Translations under genes and position numbers: made by a program
Part shown: positions 23,230-34,750 of the stretch, piece after piece
How positions within the stretch are numbered: the first letter of the stretch is position 1
How the letters are laid out: every line of letters begins with the position of its first letter
Assembly (NCBI RefSeq): GCF_024139115.2
Contig: NC_085139.1
Span: forward strand, 8,589,533 to 8,653,532
DNA: 64,000 nt
From: Armigeres subalbatus
Taxonomy: Eukaryota; Arthropoda; Insecta; Diptera; Culicidae
Direction of reading: 5' to 3'
Notes under the pieces: model-generated
Told to the model about the DNA's origin: nothing
Databases searched by the model: none
What the model saw: the letters and a program-made list of their open reading frames with translations, nothing else

Positions 23230-23610
23230 TCACGCAACAGAGGTCTCATAACAGTTTTTTCAAACTTGAGCAGGTACCCTTTCATATTTTACCGCCTCCT
23301 CTCTGTAGAGACGCAGTTCTTGGAACTCCTTTTGAGGAACAACTTCGCAGCTATTCCAGCCCGCTTCTGAAAGCATTTTTTTACAATCCATGCTTCGTTT
23401 GTCTGTTCACTTGTCGCTTTCCACATAAGTCAAGTTGATCTTCTGCGGTTAGATTTTGGATAAATCTCTCTCATCCCTTGCCATGCGCTCTTCAAGGTTC
23501 TTTTTTCTTCTGCTCTTTGACCGTCGCTGTGTCTTCCCGGAAGTTTAGCTGGCATACTTCCCCGCAATGGGTGACCTTTTCCCATGCAGTTCCAGCATTT
23601 TCTATTTTCA
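23230..23610 (-). pseudogene. antisense copia-type gag remnant
   Basis: On the minus strand the more legible copy 2 (50,126-49,860) reads a run containing ERMARDERFIHLTEDQLDYV, then DMRTANEAW, then SAKLFLKR. This is the pattern of copia-family Gag (UBN2): a charged helix, an LTxxQLxxV helix, TAxEAW and a KLFLK/RxxL segment. Copy 1 has the same sequence with more frame breaks. Only about 90 residues can be followed, and neither protease nor integrase is seen next to it. It is unrelated in orientation and sequence to the plus-strand copia gag at 12,957. Confidence 0.6.
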
Positions 23611-23639
23611 ATAAACCTTGGAACCTCAAATTACCAAAA

Positions 23640-24530
23640 TTTTCTCCATTGGACAACCACAACTTTTATTCGCCCATTTCAAACAGGACAAGTTATCAGC
23701 GTTATGGGCTCATAACCTAATAAATCTGCCAGCTACAAAGATTGGCTTCACAGGACAAATTTCGAAGGTCAAATTTGACTATACCCTAAAGACCCAGATA
23801 TCCAAAACCTTGGAAATATTTCGCTTCTGAGGGCATGTAGATAAATCCGAAATTTTGGGGTCATATACCCCATTGTTTGATAATTATAAACACTCAATCA
23901 TGTTAAGTCATCCTGATCGTTTAGACAGTGATCAATTTTCAGGAATACGAGATGTTCAAGTTACTCCAAAGCGTTCTCGAGTTCAACCCAAGTTATCTAC
24001 CAGATTGGTTGGCTTTTGCAATGTTCTCATTGTCGGCTATCCGGTGCAAAAGGGATATGCGCATCATGTAAACCCACTTTTCTTGAATACGAGATGATAC
24101 TCCAAAACGTTGTCGAGTTCAGTTCATGCGTTATCTATCAGATCAATCATGACTTTTGTAATGTCCTTATCGTTAAGTATGAACTCAATCCTGTTCAAAA
24201 CGCTAATTTTTTCACTTATTACTATTACAAGCAAGGCTTCACTTATTACTTTTTCAATTGAAAGCTTTACAGACCTTTTTGGTTCTCCAAAACGTCCTGG
24301 AGATCAGAACATGCGATCTATCCGATTAACCTTCCTAGTGCATTAAAAAAAAGTGACTTACATAACAGGTTCATCAGCCCCAAGCTTGAATTCGCTGCCC
24401 TAAAAAGTTCATTTTTCGGACCGATTCTCAATCTTTTGCAACCAAATTGAAGGTATGATTTTTGCAATGTAGCCATTCTGGTTCCCAGGAATCGATTTTG
24501 AAGGAATACAGATTCTTGACCAATTTTAGG
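23640..24530. other. stretch with repeated ACGAGATG-containing words, no gene
   Basis: Two similar segments (near 23,945-24,080 and 24,085-24,200) share GAATACGAGATG, ACTCCAAA-CGTT-TCGAGTTCA and TGTCATCGTTGTCGGC/TGTCCTTATCG-like words at roughly 145-base spacing, so this may be a diverged short tandem repeat leading into the satellite. No coding region is supported. Confidence 0.35.
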
Positions 24531-25610
24531 CCAATTCTTGCGAAAAGCGAGGTTTTTCCAAAGCTTTTCATTATCCAGATTCTGAAAGTAACAAAATGAT
24601 TGTGGTGACCCATTTTTATGGACCTGGGTGCAAAGATGTTATCGATAATTTAGTAATTTGCGTTCGATCATTTGGTAGTTTGTCAATAACTCATTCCAGA
24701 AGCTGAATTTCAAAATGTGTTGTATGGTGGACTTCTAGTGGGAAGGTTTTTCTACAATTGCCTAATGGTTCGTTGTTTAAACTCCACTAGTAGCGAAGTC
24801 GTAACTATAGTTCCAGTAACTTAGTCTAAATGATAACAAAATTCCAATCATTTAGTTAAAGTTACTGAAACCCTAACCTTATAACTCCGTTATTAGTTGA
24901 ATTCTAATAACCATAACGGACCATTAGAGGCAAAAGTTGTAGAAAACCTTCACACTAAAAGTCCACCATACAACATATTTTGAAATTCAGCTTATGGAAA
25001 GAGTTATTGACAATCTACTAAATGATCAAACGCAAATTACCAAATGATCGATAGCATCCTTGCCTGGGTGGCCACCGGAAGATCCGGAACGTCCGTAAAA
25101 GTGGTCAATTTATGAAACTCATCATAGAAGAGCGCATTTTTTCCAAAGCTTTTCATTATCGTTCTTTAAGTTACAAATGATTTGTGGTGAGCCCATTTGG
25201 TGGACCTGGGTGGCTACCGGAGGTCCCCTCCGATAGGATCCGAACATATACGTAGAAGTGGTCAATTCATGGAACTCATCCTTGAAAAACGCGATTTTTT
25301 AAAGCTTCTTATTACATCGAAACGCTGAGGTAACAAATGGTTGTGGTGAAGATTCATTTTGATGGACCTGGTTGGCTATCTCAAAGGTCCCTCCAGAAGA
25401 TCTGGAACGTCCGTAAAATTGGTCAATTTATGAAACTCATCCTAGAAGAGCCGCATTTTCTTCCAAAGCTTTTCTGTCCATTGAAGGCGCTGAGTGACAA
25501 ATGATTATGGTGATCCTTATGTGTGTAGACCTGAGTGGCTACCGGAGGCCTGCACCAGAAGAAAGGAAAGTCCACAAAAAGGTCAATTCACCAAACAGAG
25601 AAAGTGCCGT
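24530..25610. repeat. tandem satellite, period about 155 bp
   Basis: About four units share the order TTCCAAAGCTTTTCATTATCG, GAGTAACAAATGATTGTGGTG, ATTTTGATGGACCTGGGTGG, CCACCGGAGGTCCTCC, GGAACGTCCGTAAAA, GTGGTCAATTTATGAAACTC. The GGTCAATT anchor recurs at 25,103, 25,260, 25,421 and 25,581. In copy 2 the same anchors are at 51,569, 51,721, 51,873 and 52,026, so the real period is probably near 155. One unit is split by a MITE at 24,631-25,062. The array ends at the LINE's 5' region. Confidence 0.75.
24631..25062. mobile_element. hAT-like MITE, 432 bp, inside the satellite
   Basis: The left end CAAAGATGTTATCGAT and the reverse complement of the right end (CAAGGATGCTATCGAT) match, and the inverted arms extend about 130 bases each, through GTTTGTCAATAACTC, GCTGAATTTCAAAATGTGTTG and ATGGTGGACTTCTAGTG. 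The octamer CCTGGGTG, part of the satellite unit, flanks both sides (24,623-24,630 and 25,063-25,070). An 8-bp duplication and CA...TG ends indicate hAT-type mobilisation. There is no coding capacity. Copy 2 starts at 51,134 and ends near 51,535 with a degraded right end. Confidence 0.85.
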
Positions 25611-26077
25611 CGGTTTGATTCCACGTCGAGCATCCAAAAGCGAGACAGCTAACTATATTCCAGCGTAACGGTCTTGATTCTTATTCCGGTTTTTTTCTTC
25701 AAGTCAGGTTTTTTTACCGTGACTGTCAGACTTCAAAGTGCTAGGCGTGAGAGTTGGTGCTTTTTGTAGCAAATATTGAAAAGTTTTCGTTGTTTTGGCT
25801 TAAAAGTACTTTTTTTTGAAACTCATCGGCGTCCATCGCTCACGCGCCGGCGAAGTCATCATCGCCAAAAGCCGACAGTCCCAACACCATCATCACTGAT
25901 CGTGCGCCTCCAATACAGCAGGCGCGTTGTTGAAACCTGACACTCCGCCGCTGTAGCCCCTCGATAGCGGCACGGACATTGGGCCGTCCACCGTTTGGTG
26001 TGTGACTGCTGCCACAAATGCCAGCCGGTGAAATAGTAGTGTGAAGACCAAGTATAAGGCTACAGTATATTTTTTGA

Positions 26078-26078
<1 letters not shown>

Positions 26079-26104
<26 letters not shown>
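26079..26104. repeat. (CT)n microsatellite
   Basis: An uninterrupted CT dinucleotide run lies in the 5' part of the LINE. It is shorter in copy 2 (52,501-52,522), as expected if read errors shorten simple repeats. An imperfect (GA)n/GGAGA tract lies near 26,755-26,795. Confidence 0.85.
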
Positions 26105-26108
<4 letters not shown>

Positions 26109-26329
26109 GTAACCCCTTTCTTCTCCTCTTTTGATAATTTTGAACTACGCCGTCTGTTTTTGATAATCCGTTTTCCCTGTGTGTTTTGTTAATTAGTTTT
26201 TGTGTCATCTTTCCTGTGATCCTGTTTTATTGTGTGTGCTCGCTGCCGGCGAAGACATTTAAAGTCTGCAATGCGCGAAGGCGATGATGGTGGGGAGTGC
26301 ATCATATCCCTTGTCAAATTTGTTGCCTT

Positions 26330-27572
26330 CTGAATGCTCTGTGCCAAAATAAAATGGCAAACTAGCAACTACTTCCCCGCTCCTCAAAGGCCTACCCTCA
26401 AGACTCTAGTGGGCCGTATGTTGTTACTCTTCCTACCTAAATGCAAACGGTTGAATATAAGTCAGATCAGCAAGGTTCTGGAAAGGCGATTCTCGTCTGG
26501 TCAACGACCATTGACCTGGTTGGGTCCAGTAAACTTCGCGTCACGTTCAGTGATCGCAAACAGGCCCAACGAGAGATTGCCACCTGTGAGCTTTTCACTC
26601 TTGAATATAAAGTCGATTACCATCAGCAGTGTGTGAGATCGCGAGGGTGGTGACGGAGGGAAGTATGACATGTGACGATTTGAAACAAAGATCCTAGTTT
26701 TAAGAACGTTTCTCTGTTTCCCTGTTGGCGATACTGGATTGCAAACAAAATGGGTGAGAGGAGAGGAGAGAGGAGAGAGAGGAGGAAGCAACGGATTTAT
26801 TCCCAATCTGACTCTTTTTCTGTGTCATCTGCCGTCATCCACACTGCCTGACTACGTGCAGTGATTGATAAGCCGACTTCGTCTACCTGTTCAGGCTGTA
26901 TGTACCGAAGGTGACATGAACTTTATGTTCATTGGTGAAGCAGCTGGGCCACACCGCTCAGCACTACTGCAATAAACCTTGCTTTATGCATCGTGCGAAG
27001 AGAAGCATGTGGATTATGCGTGTACAAGTCCGCTTCCACCAGTTGTTGTTTCCTGACACTATCTAATGTAGTCTCTTCCCTTTGGACGATCAAGGTGGCT
27101 TCGACCCCGAAGTTGGAAATGGGGCCTTTTGTATTCAAAGGCTCAACGAGGAAACGAGTAAAAAAAGCCAGCGTCTCTCGAAAAGAAAAGCCCTAGAAAA
27201 CAGCCTCAAAAGTGGAGCCCCATTCAACATGGCGAAATCAAACGCAGGTGGAACTCAGAAACGTTTCAACTTTTTGTGATTTCACATCAGGATGAACGAA
27301 GTTTCCACCGCTTCCGAGAACATCTAGTAAATCCCAGATGCTCGATTTCTCAACCAGAAAGAGAGCATAGATAGCAAACGGATCAACCTCCAGGCGCTCC
27401 AGTAATGTACACACTTTCTGGCGTCGTGGAGCTCATCCTCAAATTTTTGTATGCTTCCAATCCCGTGAAGAACATGGTCAAAGCCGTTCTTCCAATTCTG
27501 ACTTCTCTCCTGAAGCAGATGGCTTCAAATGCCCCTCAACCCAGAGTCATTCGTATCCTTCACGATGACTAA
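26330..27572 (+). pseudogene. LINE ORF1 (Gag-like, CCHC zinc knuckles)
   Basis: ORF1 protein of non-LTR elements binds the element RNA and forms the ribonucleoprotein. Translation in pieces gives an N-terminal domain with NISQISKVLERRFSSVTTIDL and KLRVTVSDRKQANEI, then LRLPVRLYVPKVMNC, then a zinc knuckle CVHCKQLGHTAQYC (C-x2-C-x4-H-x4-C) and a second cysteine cluster. The knuckle is best read in copy 2 at about 53,300-53,345. The C-terminal part ends with a stop near 27,572, about 25 bases before the ORF2 start. Several frameshifts interrupt it in both copies, many probably read errors. The N-terminal limit cannot be set. Confidence 0.7.
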
Positions 27573-27596
27573 TTTCGTCGATAAGTACCGGCTCAT

Positions 27597-30500
27597 ATGA
27601 TTTCAGTGATTCTAATTGGAACTGTCGAAGCATTCTTCCAAGATAGATATTTTTTAAATTTTAAGTTAACAAAGAAATAAAAAACGATATTTTTGCTTTA
27701 TGTGAAACATGACATGTAAACCTTCATTTTCCTGATCTTCTAACATCATTCGTCGCAATCAGGAAAATCCATATCAGAGGGGTGCTTTTAGGGATCAAAA
27801 ACAGCACTCCTTCTATAAAGGTCGATTTTGCTAGCCGATGTCAGGCACGGAAGCTGTCGGTATGTCAGGTGACTATTCGAGGAAAAAAGACCTCAGTATC
27901 GCCTCTGATATTCTTCTTCCTCCAAACACCGCGATATCTCGTAGAGAATCTTGGCACATCTGCTCGGTTATGTAATACCCGAGCCACGGTCCGTGGTGGT
28001 GGATGTCGAACAACACACAACTTTATCTCGAGAAATCCGCCGCGTTTAAACACACTTTCGCAAACATGGTTCGATCGTACTTCACAAACGGTACATTGCG
28101 CTCGAGATCCAGATCTTCAAGAAGCTGGTCAAAAGTGAAGAAACGCGGATATTGGCGCACTTTTGCTGAAGGTTTATCGCGCGAGACCTCAACAGAAAAC
28201 TCTGTGGACCGTCGTCGGGAGAAGAACTGCGCAACGCGTCGTCCGTAAACGAAGATCGTGAAAGCTCGTCGCGCAGTGGATAATCCCGACTTCCTGCAAA
28301 GAAAGTTTGTCCAGATTCGGTGCCGTTGAAGCAAGAGTCACGTGATACTTTTGCTGACACAGGGATGATATGGATCGACCCTTTTCGATGATTGAATTCT
28401 CGCTTGCTCTCCTTTCATGGTATAACGAATTCCAGTGATGGATAGAATAAGGAGACAATTTGCTTAAAAAAACCTCCCAGCAGACGTTCGCGAAGAGAGC
28501 GCCTATTGGAGCTTGTTTAACCAGTTACTGAAGTGCAACATTATTCAGGATGATTGGAGGCAAGTGAGGATGATAGCCATTCCGGCTAGACGACTGGATT
28601 GAATCGAATGGTTTGTTGTCAGATACACAATTTGGTTTCCGCAGGGAAAGGGGACGAACGTCTGTCTTGCGTTGCTTTCTTCAGAAATTTAGTTAAGAGC
28701 AAATGGGCTCAATATTTTTGGACAATAAGGGGGCTTTTGATTCAGTTTGCGTCGATGTCTTATCCGACAAGCTCCACGCGTGTAGTTATCTCCAATTTCT
28801 TGTCAACAATTATTAGTACAATTTGTTGTCAGAGAAGCGTAAGTGAGTTTTTCTCATGGTGACTTGGCAACTTCCACGAATTGGTCTTGCACTTTGGGTC
28901 TCTCCCCTCAGGGTTCATGTTTAGGCGCTCTTCTTTACATTTTTAGCGTGATTAATGATAACCTGGCGCGAATTGCTCGTTAAGACAACTTGCGGATGAC
29001 TGAATTTGTATTATTCCATTTTCAGGGGCCAACTACAGTTGATCTGCAGCAAGGTCCATTGCAAGATTCTCTGGACAATTTGTCCCACTTGGAATACGAA
29101 GCTGGGTATCGAGTTCTCTCTCCGGGAGAAAAGCAGAGATGGTTATCCTTTTTCAAAAACGCAAATAAGCCGTCAAATTTTTCCGCTCCAATTGATGGGT
29201 GAGACAATCACTCATAGCACGTCTTCTAAATACTTCGGGTCTGGTCTCGACTCGATATGCACCTTCGAGAAGCACATTGCAGCATCTGACACAAAAATGC
29301 CAGAAACGAATCAATTTCATGCGAACAATCACGCAGGAACATGGTGGGGCCGCACTTCGAAGATCTTATCACGTTGTACCGAACAACCATTCTGTCGGTC
29401 CTCGAATGCGGTAGTTCATTTTTTCAGTCCAGCGGCTAATAAACACACATGAGCATATTGAAGCTTCAACGGATGCCCGGTACCGCTGTCTCCGTATCGC
29501 GTTAGGGTTGTATGAATTCGACTCCATACATTGAAATTACTGCCTCCTGACAGATCGTTTTGCGGAATTATCGCTCCGGTTTCTCTCATCCGTTGTGAGG
29601 TTCTCAATCCATTGGTCATTTACAACTTCGAGAAACTGCTCGAACAAAACCCTCAATCTCGATACATGAGTATCACTGGTATATGACGCTGGAGTGTAAG
29701 CCTATCTTCAGATGTCACCAATCGTTCTAACTTCTTAGACTCTTAAATTTCCTCTGTTACTTTTGATCTGTCTTCATTGTTGCCAAGCAAATACGGGCAC
29801 GCCAGCGAGGGAAGAAGCTTTTTTGACAGACGGGTCAAAATGGATGACTCCAACTGAACCACAGGTTTTTTACATTTTTCATAGCGCCTACTTTAAGCTG
29901 AAAGGGGCCTGGTTACGTGTATACCGCTTCTGGGCTAGCTGCTGTGCACTATTCACACAGACAAACAGACATAACACTCGTCAAACTGCATCGTTCACTG
30001 GTTTCCATTTGCTGAGTCAATTCAAATGATACATTAAGGTTGGCCAATCGATCACTCGTGGCGCGCACATCGGATTTGCTCGAGTTTGACGTTTGCTCAC
30101 TATCGCCATCTGGACGTAGATTTGCTAAACTAACTGGAAATCAACAGATGTCGTTGAGTGCTTTGAACGACGATAGAATTTGATGAGTAAAATGTTCAAT
30201 GTATTTATGTCTGTTTTGTCTGTGCTATTCACTTGAGCATATTGTGGTATCCCTACCTCCTGACCACACTTTATCTTCACTGGCAGTCTAGCGTTCACAA
30301 TCACTCATATGGCTTTGAGTCCCTTCTCATTGCTCGATCCCGGAAAATGAGAAAGCGGACTCTTGGCTAAGGTGGCGCTGTGGAAGGTGATATTTACAAC
30401 AAATCACCTTTCGATGAATTTTTTCTCATTAGTTTGCCGTGAAAGCTTGATCACGTGGGCAACAGTAACGGACAAACGGGAAGTTGGGTAGATTAGCATC

Positions 30501-31150
30501 TAAATTTGCCCGCAGGTGTCGAAGCGTCCATGGTTCCAAAATTTAAATATGGGACGAGACTTCATTCGTCTAATGTCCAATCACTACACTTTAAACGCAC
30601 ATCTTTTCAGAGTGGAGCTCTCGGATAGCAATCTCTGTGATTGCTGCGAGGATTAATTATGTCGTGTGGGCGTGCGAGGAGAATCGCGGCCCTAGATCTG
30701 TATTAACTGAACATCTCCGGATCCGAGGAAAACAAATCAAGGGCCTATATTATGGAGGCCCTCCTTAGCTGTGTGTGATGACGCGCGCTGCTACAAAGTG
30801 TTATTCGGCGTTGAGGGTGACAGGGTTCTGATTTCCGGTGCCGGTCTAGAAAATTCCTCAGGATTGGAAATTGTCTCGATTTCCCTGGGTATAAAAGTAT
30901 CATCGTGTTAGCCTCATGCTGATACGAATGCAAAAATGGTAACTCTGAAGGAAAACCTCGCAGTTAATAACTGCAGTGCTTAATGAACACTAAGATGCGA
31001 GGCGGCTCATCCCAAAGTGGGGAATTTGGGCCGTTAACAAGAAGTAGAAAGAAGAACCAAGGCCTATTAGAGAAGTGTTGGCGGGCCTTGATCTGGAACA
31101 CATGTCCTTCGTCCACCAACTTGTAAAGCTGTGTTGATGTAAAACCGTAA
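27597..31150 (+). pseudogene. LINE ORF2: endonuclease, reverse transcriptase, RNase H
   Basis: The start MISILQWNCRS, clearest in copy 2 at 53,915, carries the QWNxRS motif of the AP-type endonuclease. Further on are PQGSCLSALLY (RT motif; about 55,101-55,135 in copy 2) and LADD, the catalytic aspartates (about 55,180). TDGSK at about 55,922 (29,830 in copy 1) begins the RNase H domain. Near the end is the cysteine/histidine segment with HYTLNAHLFRVELSDSNLC. The order and the RNase H place it with LOA/I-type LINEs. The region between the RT and the endonuclease is poorly legible. Many frameshifts differ between the copies; the SINE at 30,761 disrupts the last 40 codons in both. Confidence 0.7.
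30761..31057 (+). repeat. tRNA-derived SINE (family A), nested in LINE ORF2
   Basis: It is the same family as 241-553 but on the plus strand: head CTCCTTAGC, tRNA-like B-box region, AATTGTCTCGATTTCCCTGG, AACCTCGCAGTTAATAACTG and a GAA-rich tail. GGCCTATA/GGCCTATTA lies on both sides, a candidate target duplication. Beyond it the ORF2 reading resumes (PIREVLAGLDLE...FVHQ), which shows it is an insertion into the LINE. Copy 2 is at 56,798-57,066. Confidence 0.75.
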
Positions 31151-31400
31151 TCTTTTAGTCTGCTCATCCCTTTGACTGTCGTGCCAAAATTTCATAAATC
31201 TAGGAATGTCTTCCTCTCATTGTTGTCCCCCAAATAAAATGTTTGTTTGTCCTGTTACAGATGTGAAACATCGCCAAGAATATCAACATCAGCATCGTAA
31301 TTACTTAAGCATCCTAAATTTCTTCTAATATTTTCTTCTGTATTATTGTATTCCCTAACCTCGACCAAATCAAGGAGTCATTCTGGTTGTCTAAAATAAA
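31060..31400. other. LINE 3' end and spacer
   Basis: The first 90 bases finish ORF2; the rest is probably the LINE's 3' untranslated region followed by unassigned AT-rich sequence. I cannot place the LINE 3' terminus exactly because no target duplication or tail is obvious. Confidence 0.4.
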
Positions 31401-31405
31401 CACTA

Positions 31406-31501
31406 CCAAGTAACATTTTAGGTTTTACAATGCTCTTGAAGACCATAATTTACTCTACAAGAGTGTAATAAAACCAGCATAAAACCAAATTGTTACTAGG
31501 G
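31406..31501. mobile_element. short TA-flanked fold-back MITE
   Basis: The ends read CC(C)AGTAACA and TGTTACTAGGG, with inverted inner words GGTTTTATAATGCTC and AGCATAAAACC. TA lies on both flanks, best seen in copy 2 at 57,396-57,488. At under 100 bases it is a minimal Tc1/mariner-like derivative. It sits immediately upstream of the gypsy 5' end, so it may be either just outside or within the LTR. Confidence 0.65.
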
Positions 31502-31503
31502 TA

Positions 31504-31926
31504 TGTATAAAGAAATGAATTGTCGTTATGGAAACATCGTGCCACTCCTATGTGCACCAATTGGGTAGTCAGACAACGTGGATTTAATTCCAAACTGCTA
31601 GATCAGCAGTTTATCCATTAATCCACGAACGCGTGGTGCGTTCTTCTTTCCTTTGGCAGCTTTGGACAACCACTGGTGGTGCTGTATTTTAAAGTTAGGC
31701 ATTACTATTACTAAAAATGTTATAGAGTTACTAAGTGCCCAGTGAATCCATATCACGATTCCCATAAGTGGTGTCAGAAGTGGGACCGTGAGGCTTTAAA
31801 AAGTGGTAAAAAATCCCGTCGCATCATGAACCTGCAACAACGTGATCATCAAAACCCCTCGGATGTGGATACCATTTACGTGAGTAACTCCATTTTTACA
31901 TCCTTATAAAATAATCCACTAAAACA
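31504..31926 (+). mobile_element. errantivirus 5' LTR/leader (copy 1)
   Basis: No 3' LTR is in the window, so the LTR cannot be confirmed as a repeat. The position fits: it precedes the gag start at 31,927 and includes TGGTGTCAGAAGTGGGA at about 31,770, placed where a tRNA primer-binding site should be. ACGTGAGTAA at about 31,878-31,887 is a strong 5' splice donor in the leader. The tRNA used is not identified. Confidence 0.5.
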
Positions 31927-32880
31927 ATGCCAGAGACCAGACAGTCAGGAGATTGAGGCGCTGAAGGTTGAAATTGATCAGCGCATATATTGATGTGACG
32001 TAGGGAATAGTAGTAAATTTATTTATCCCTGATCCCACTAAGAACCTATCGGAGTTTTCCGGCAGTAAGAAAGAACCTTCAAGCTGGCTATGGGCGTAGA
32101 CGAGCGCAGTATGAAATGTTCAAGATAAAGGGGCCAACGGCCTGCTTTCTGATTCACTTCGCTTCCTATGGTTAGAGCGACTAAAATAAAATTAGAGGAG
32201 ACGCTCGTTGATTGTATGCGCAAATGGCGATCCTGATATCATTGGTGGTATCAAATAGATTCTTGTTAGAACAATACGGTGATCGATTTGACTTTGCGAC
32301 AAACAAATCGACACTGTTTAACATTAAGAAAAGTGATAAAAGTCACCTGAAATTCTTCAACGAACGTTAGGAGATTCCTTACACAAGACTAAAATCTAAC
32401 TTGAATTCCAATCCCATCACAGGAAAGGGAAATCATAGATATTTTTAACTGTTACTTGATATCTCAGACAATATCGGAGAACCTTTACCAGCTATCATTT
32501 GATTATCCAAGCTTCAAAACCTTAGAAGATGCATACGAGTCAGTGTGTATAATCCAGAACGCGGAAATTAGATTCAATCACGCGAAATCTCAATTCAACA
32601 AATTTCTCCCAACAAAAAGCAACGGCTCCTCGAGCAGCTCCCTAAGGCGACATTCAAATTCAAAACCCTCTACATACCTATAGGAACCCGATGCAAAACA
32701 AAAATTTAAATCAGGAGTTCCACGTAGGAATTGAAGTAGAGTCGTAGATAAATGACGACGAGGATGACATTGGGGATATAATAATAATGTGCAAGGTAGA
32801 GCGATGCAAACCAACGTGTCAAATAATTTCGCTTAGAGTGAAGATGCCATCTCCCCAAACAACGTAAATAATTTGAGCAA
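31927..32880 (+). pseudogene. errantivirus gag (copy 1)
   Basis: Gag forms the virus-like particle. Translation from ATG 31,927 starts MPETRQS, as in copy 2, and later gives ILLEQYGDRFDFAT, the kind of L(L)xxYGD segment found in gypsy-type Gag. Multiple frame breaks occur. No zinc knuckle is visible, which is usual for several gypsy-group Gags. The copy 2 version at 57,900-58,755 is slightly more legible. Confidence 0.55.
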
Positions 32881-32914
32881 TGTTTATTCGCTACAAGTCT
32901 AATAAAGGGATATT

Positions 32915-34734
32915 GAATTTCTTGACAGAAGACACTTGAGCGAATAAATCAAAAGATTAATCCAGAGCACAAAAGAAAAAGTGCCAAGAAACCAACCGAC
33001 CCGTAATAGTGACTAGGTTGGTGTACTTGTTATTGATAAAGGGTTGCATGTCAATATCTTTCCTAAAGGCTTCGGCAAAAAGTTACCAAAATTACCATGT
33101 ATTCAGATTCCATATAAATTTTTTCGACGGTATTCATCGGATACAGAACTTTAGAAAATATTAATGCCAAAATCAAAAGGTAGCCATGAACTTTCGATTG
33201 GAAATATAAAATATCCTTCAGATAAATACTACCCAAGTTCCAGCTGAATTTTCAGGAAGAAACGTAATCAGGTAACTGGCATCCCTCATAGAGATACCGA
33301 TTACTGTAGACGTGTACTTCTCATTAGAGAAGGAAACACTTGACGACAGGTGTCACCATGACTCAGCCTTTATGCGGCTAGAAATAATCGTGCTTACCAT
33401 CCACTCGTTTGGCCATTTTGTGCGTTTAACTCCAGAGACAAAACCGTGAACAGGAATGAACTGCTTCTTCTCAATCAACATGAAACTTCCTGCAGCTTAA
33501 CCTCCCCAGAAATATTTAGAGCCAAAGAAGAGGTTAAACTATTAGCGCCAAACTCTTAAGCCCTTCGATAAAGTTTTCTTCCATGATGGACATAAATTGG
33601 ACCACCCATCAAGTAAAGCACAAAATAGAAACCTGAGAAAGTAGCCCCATTCACCAACGAACTTCAAAAACGTATACCCATCTTACGGTTAAAAGCAAGT
33701 GAAGCAAATTCTGTAAAAATGTTGGAGACTGGAATCATAAGACAGAATCCTCTTCTCCATGGACTTCCCTGATCTGGGTATCCCAAAGAAAACGTGGATA
33801 ATTCAGGTATAAAGATGAAACATCGTGTAGTTGCAGATTATAGGAAACTAAATAAATTGAATGCCTGCAGATAGATATCCTATACTTCCGAGATCAGCGA
33901 AAGCACAGAAAGCTTCCTGGAAAAGCACAGTACTTTTCTTTACTCGATTTAGCCAGCGGTTTTCTACCAGGTAGAGGCAGGAGCCGGAATGATATTCCAA
34001 AAGACGGCAATGCTTTTGAGAATGTTTGCCGTTCGGGTTGAAGAAGACTGCGCCCGCGACATATTCCAACGTTTAATGGATGCTGTTCTACGGAAACATC
34101 TCAGATAAGATGCTTCGTCTATATGGACGACATCATTATCTTTTCTAACTTCTTTAGATGAGCAGTATGAACGACATTCAGAAAATCTTACAAACCCCTT
34201 AAAGATGCTAACCTTAAGGTACAATGCGATAAGTCTAAATTTCTTCGTAAGGAAGCAGAATTCCTTGGACACGTCGTCTATACAGACGGGGTGAAACCGA
34301 ACTCCAGGAAAGTTGAAGCAATTAAAAATTGGCCTCTACTGAAAACATCAAAAGAACTAAAGTCGTTTCTCGGAACAATCTCTCCTACCACAGAAGATTT
34401 GTACCCAGGATTTGCGCAATTCGTAAAATCATTAATGACTAGCCAACTTCGTGGCAAGAACAAATCAACGGCCACTAATCCTGAATATGAATCTCGCTTT
34501 CACAAAATTAAAGTGATATCATGCGTATAACACTACTCTTGAGACTGACTTACTGACGCAAATGGTAGATGGACACGAAAGACCAATTGCGTACCTTTTC
34601 ATGAATACTTGACAAAAGTAGAGTGAAAAGTATTCCGCAACTGCGAAAGAACTTTTAGCTATCTACTTCGCTGCAAAGAAATTTTCGATTACATTTGCAT
34701 GGTGGAAGAAGTTTTATTGCCATTTACACGGACC
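32915..34734 (+). pseudogene. errantivirus pol: protease, RT, RNase H start (copy 1)
   Basis: Pol of a Ty3/gypsy element carries protease, reverse transcriptase, RNase H and integrase. Here I see the protease start (DTGA-type signature, broken by indels near 32,925), then RT words VVADYRKLNK (about 33,830), the YMDD region (about 34,120), LGHVVYTDGVKPN (about 34,265-34,300) and ELKSFLGT, then the start of RNase H. At 34,735 it is interrupted by the RTE insertion. Extra bases such as GTTCGGGTTGAAGAAGAC at 34,033 break frames that copy 2 leaves with missing bases instead, which indicates read error rather than old mutation for many of the breaks. Confidence 0.7.
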
Positions 34735-34750
34735 ATGAGCCATTGACGAA

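Larger units (their letters stand above)
25620..31290 (+). mobile_element. LINE with ORF1, EN-RT-RNase H ORF2 (LOA/I-type)
   Basis: This is a near full-length but broken non-LTR retrotransposon. It has a GC-rich, partly repetitive 5' region with a (CT)n tract at 26,079-26,104; ORF1 with zinc knuckles at about 26.3-27.6 kb; ORF2 with endonuclease, reverse transcriptase and RNase H from 27,597; and a short 3' region after about 31,150. An RNase H domain downstream of RT restricts it to the I/LOA/R1 side of the Jockey superfamily, where the Aedes Lian (LOA) elements belong. A SINE is nested in the ORF2 3' end. The copy 2 read is at 52,090-57,290. Exact ends are uncertain because no target duplication was found. 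Confidence 0.75.

Noticed and set aside
24530..25610. CRISPR-like array
   Set aside because: Units are continuous tandem copies of about 155 bp without unique spacers, in a eukaryotic repeat context.
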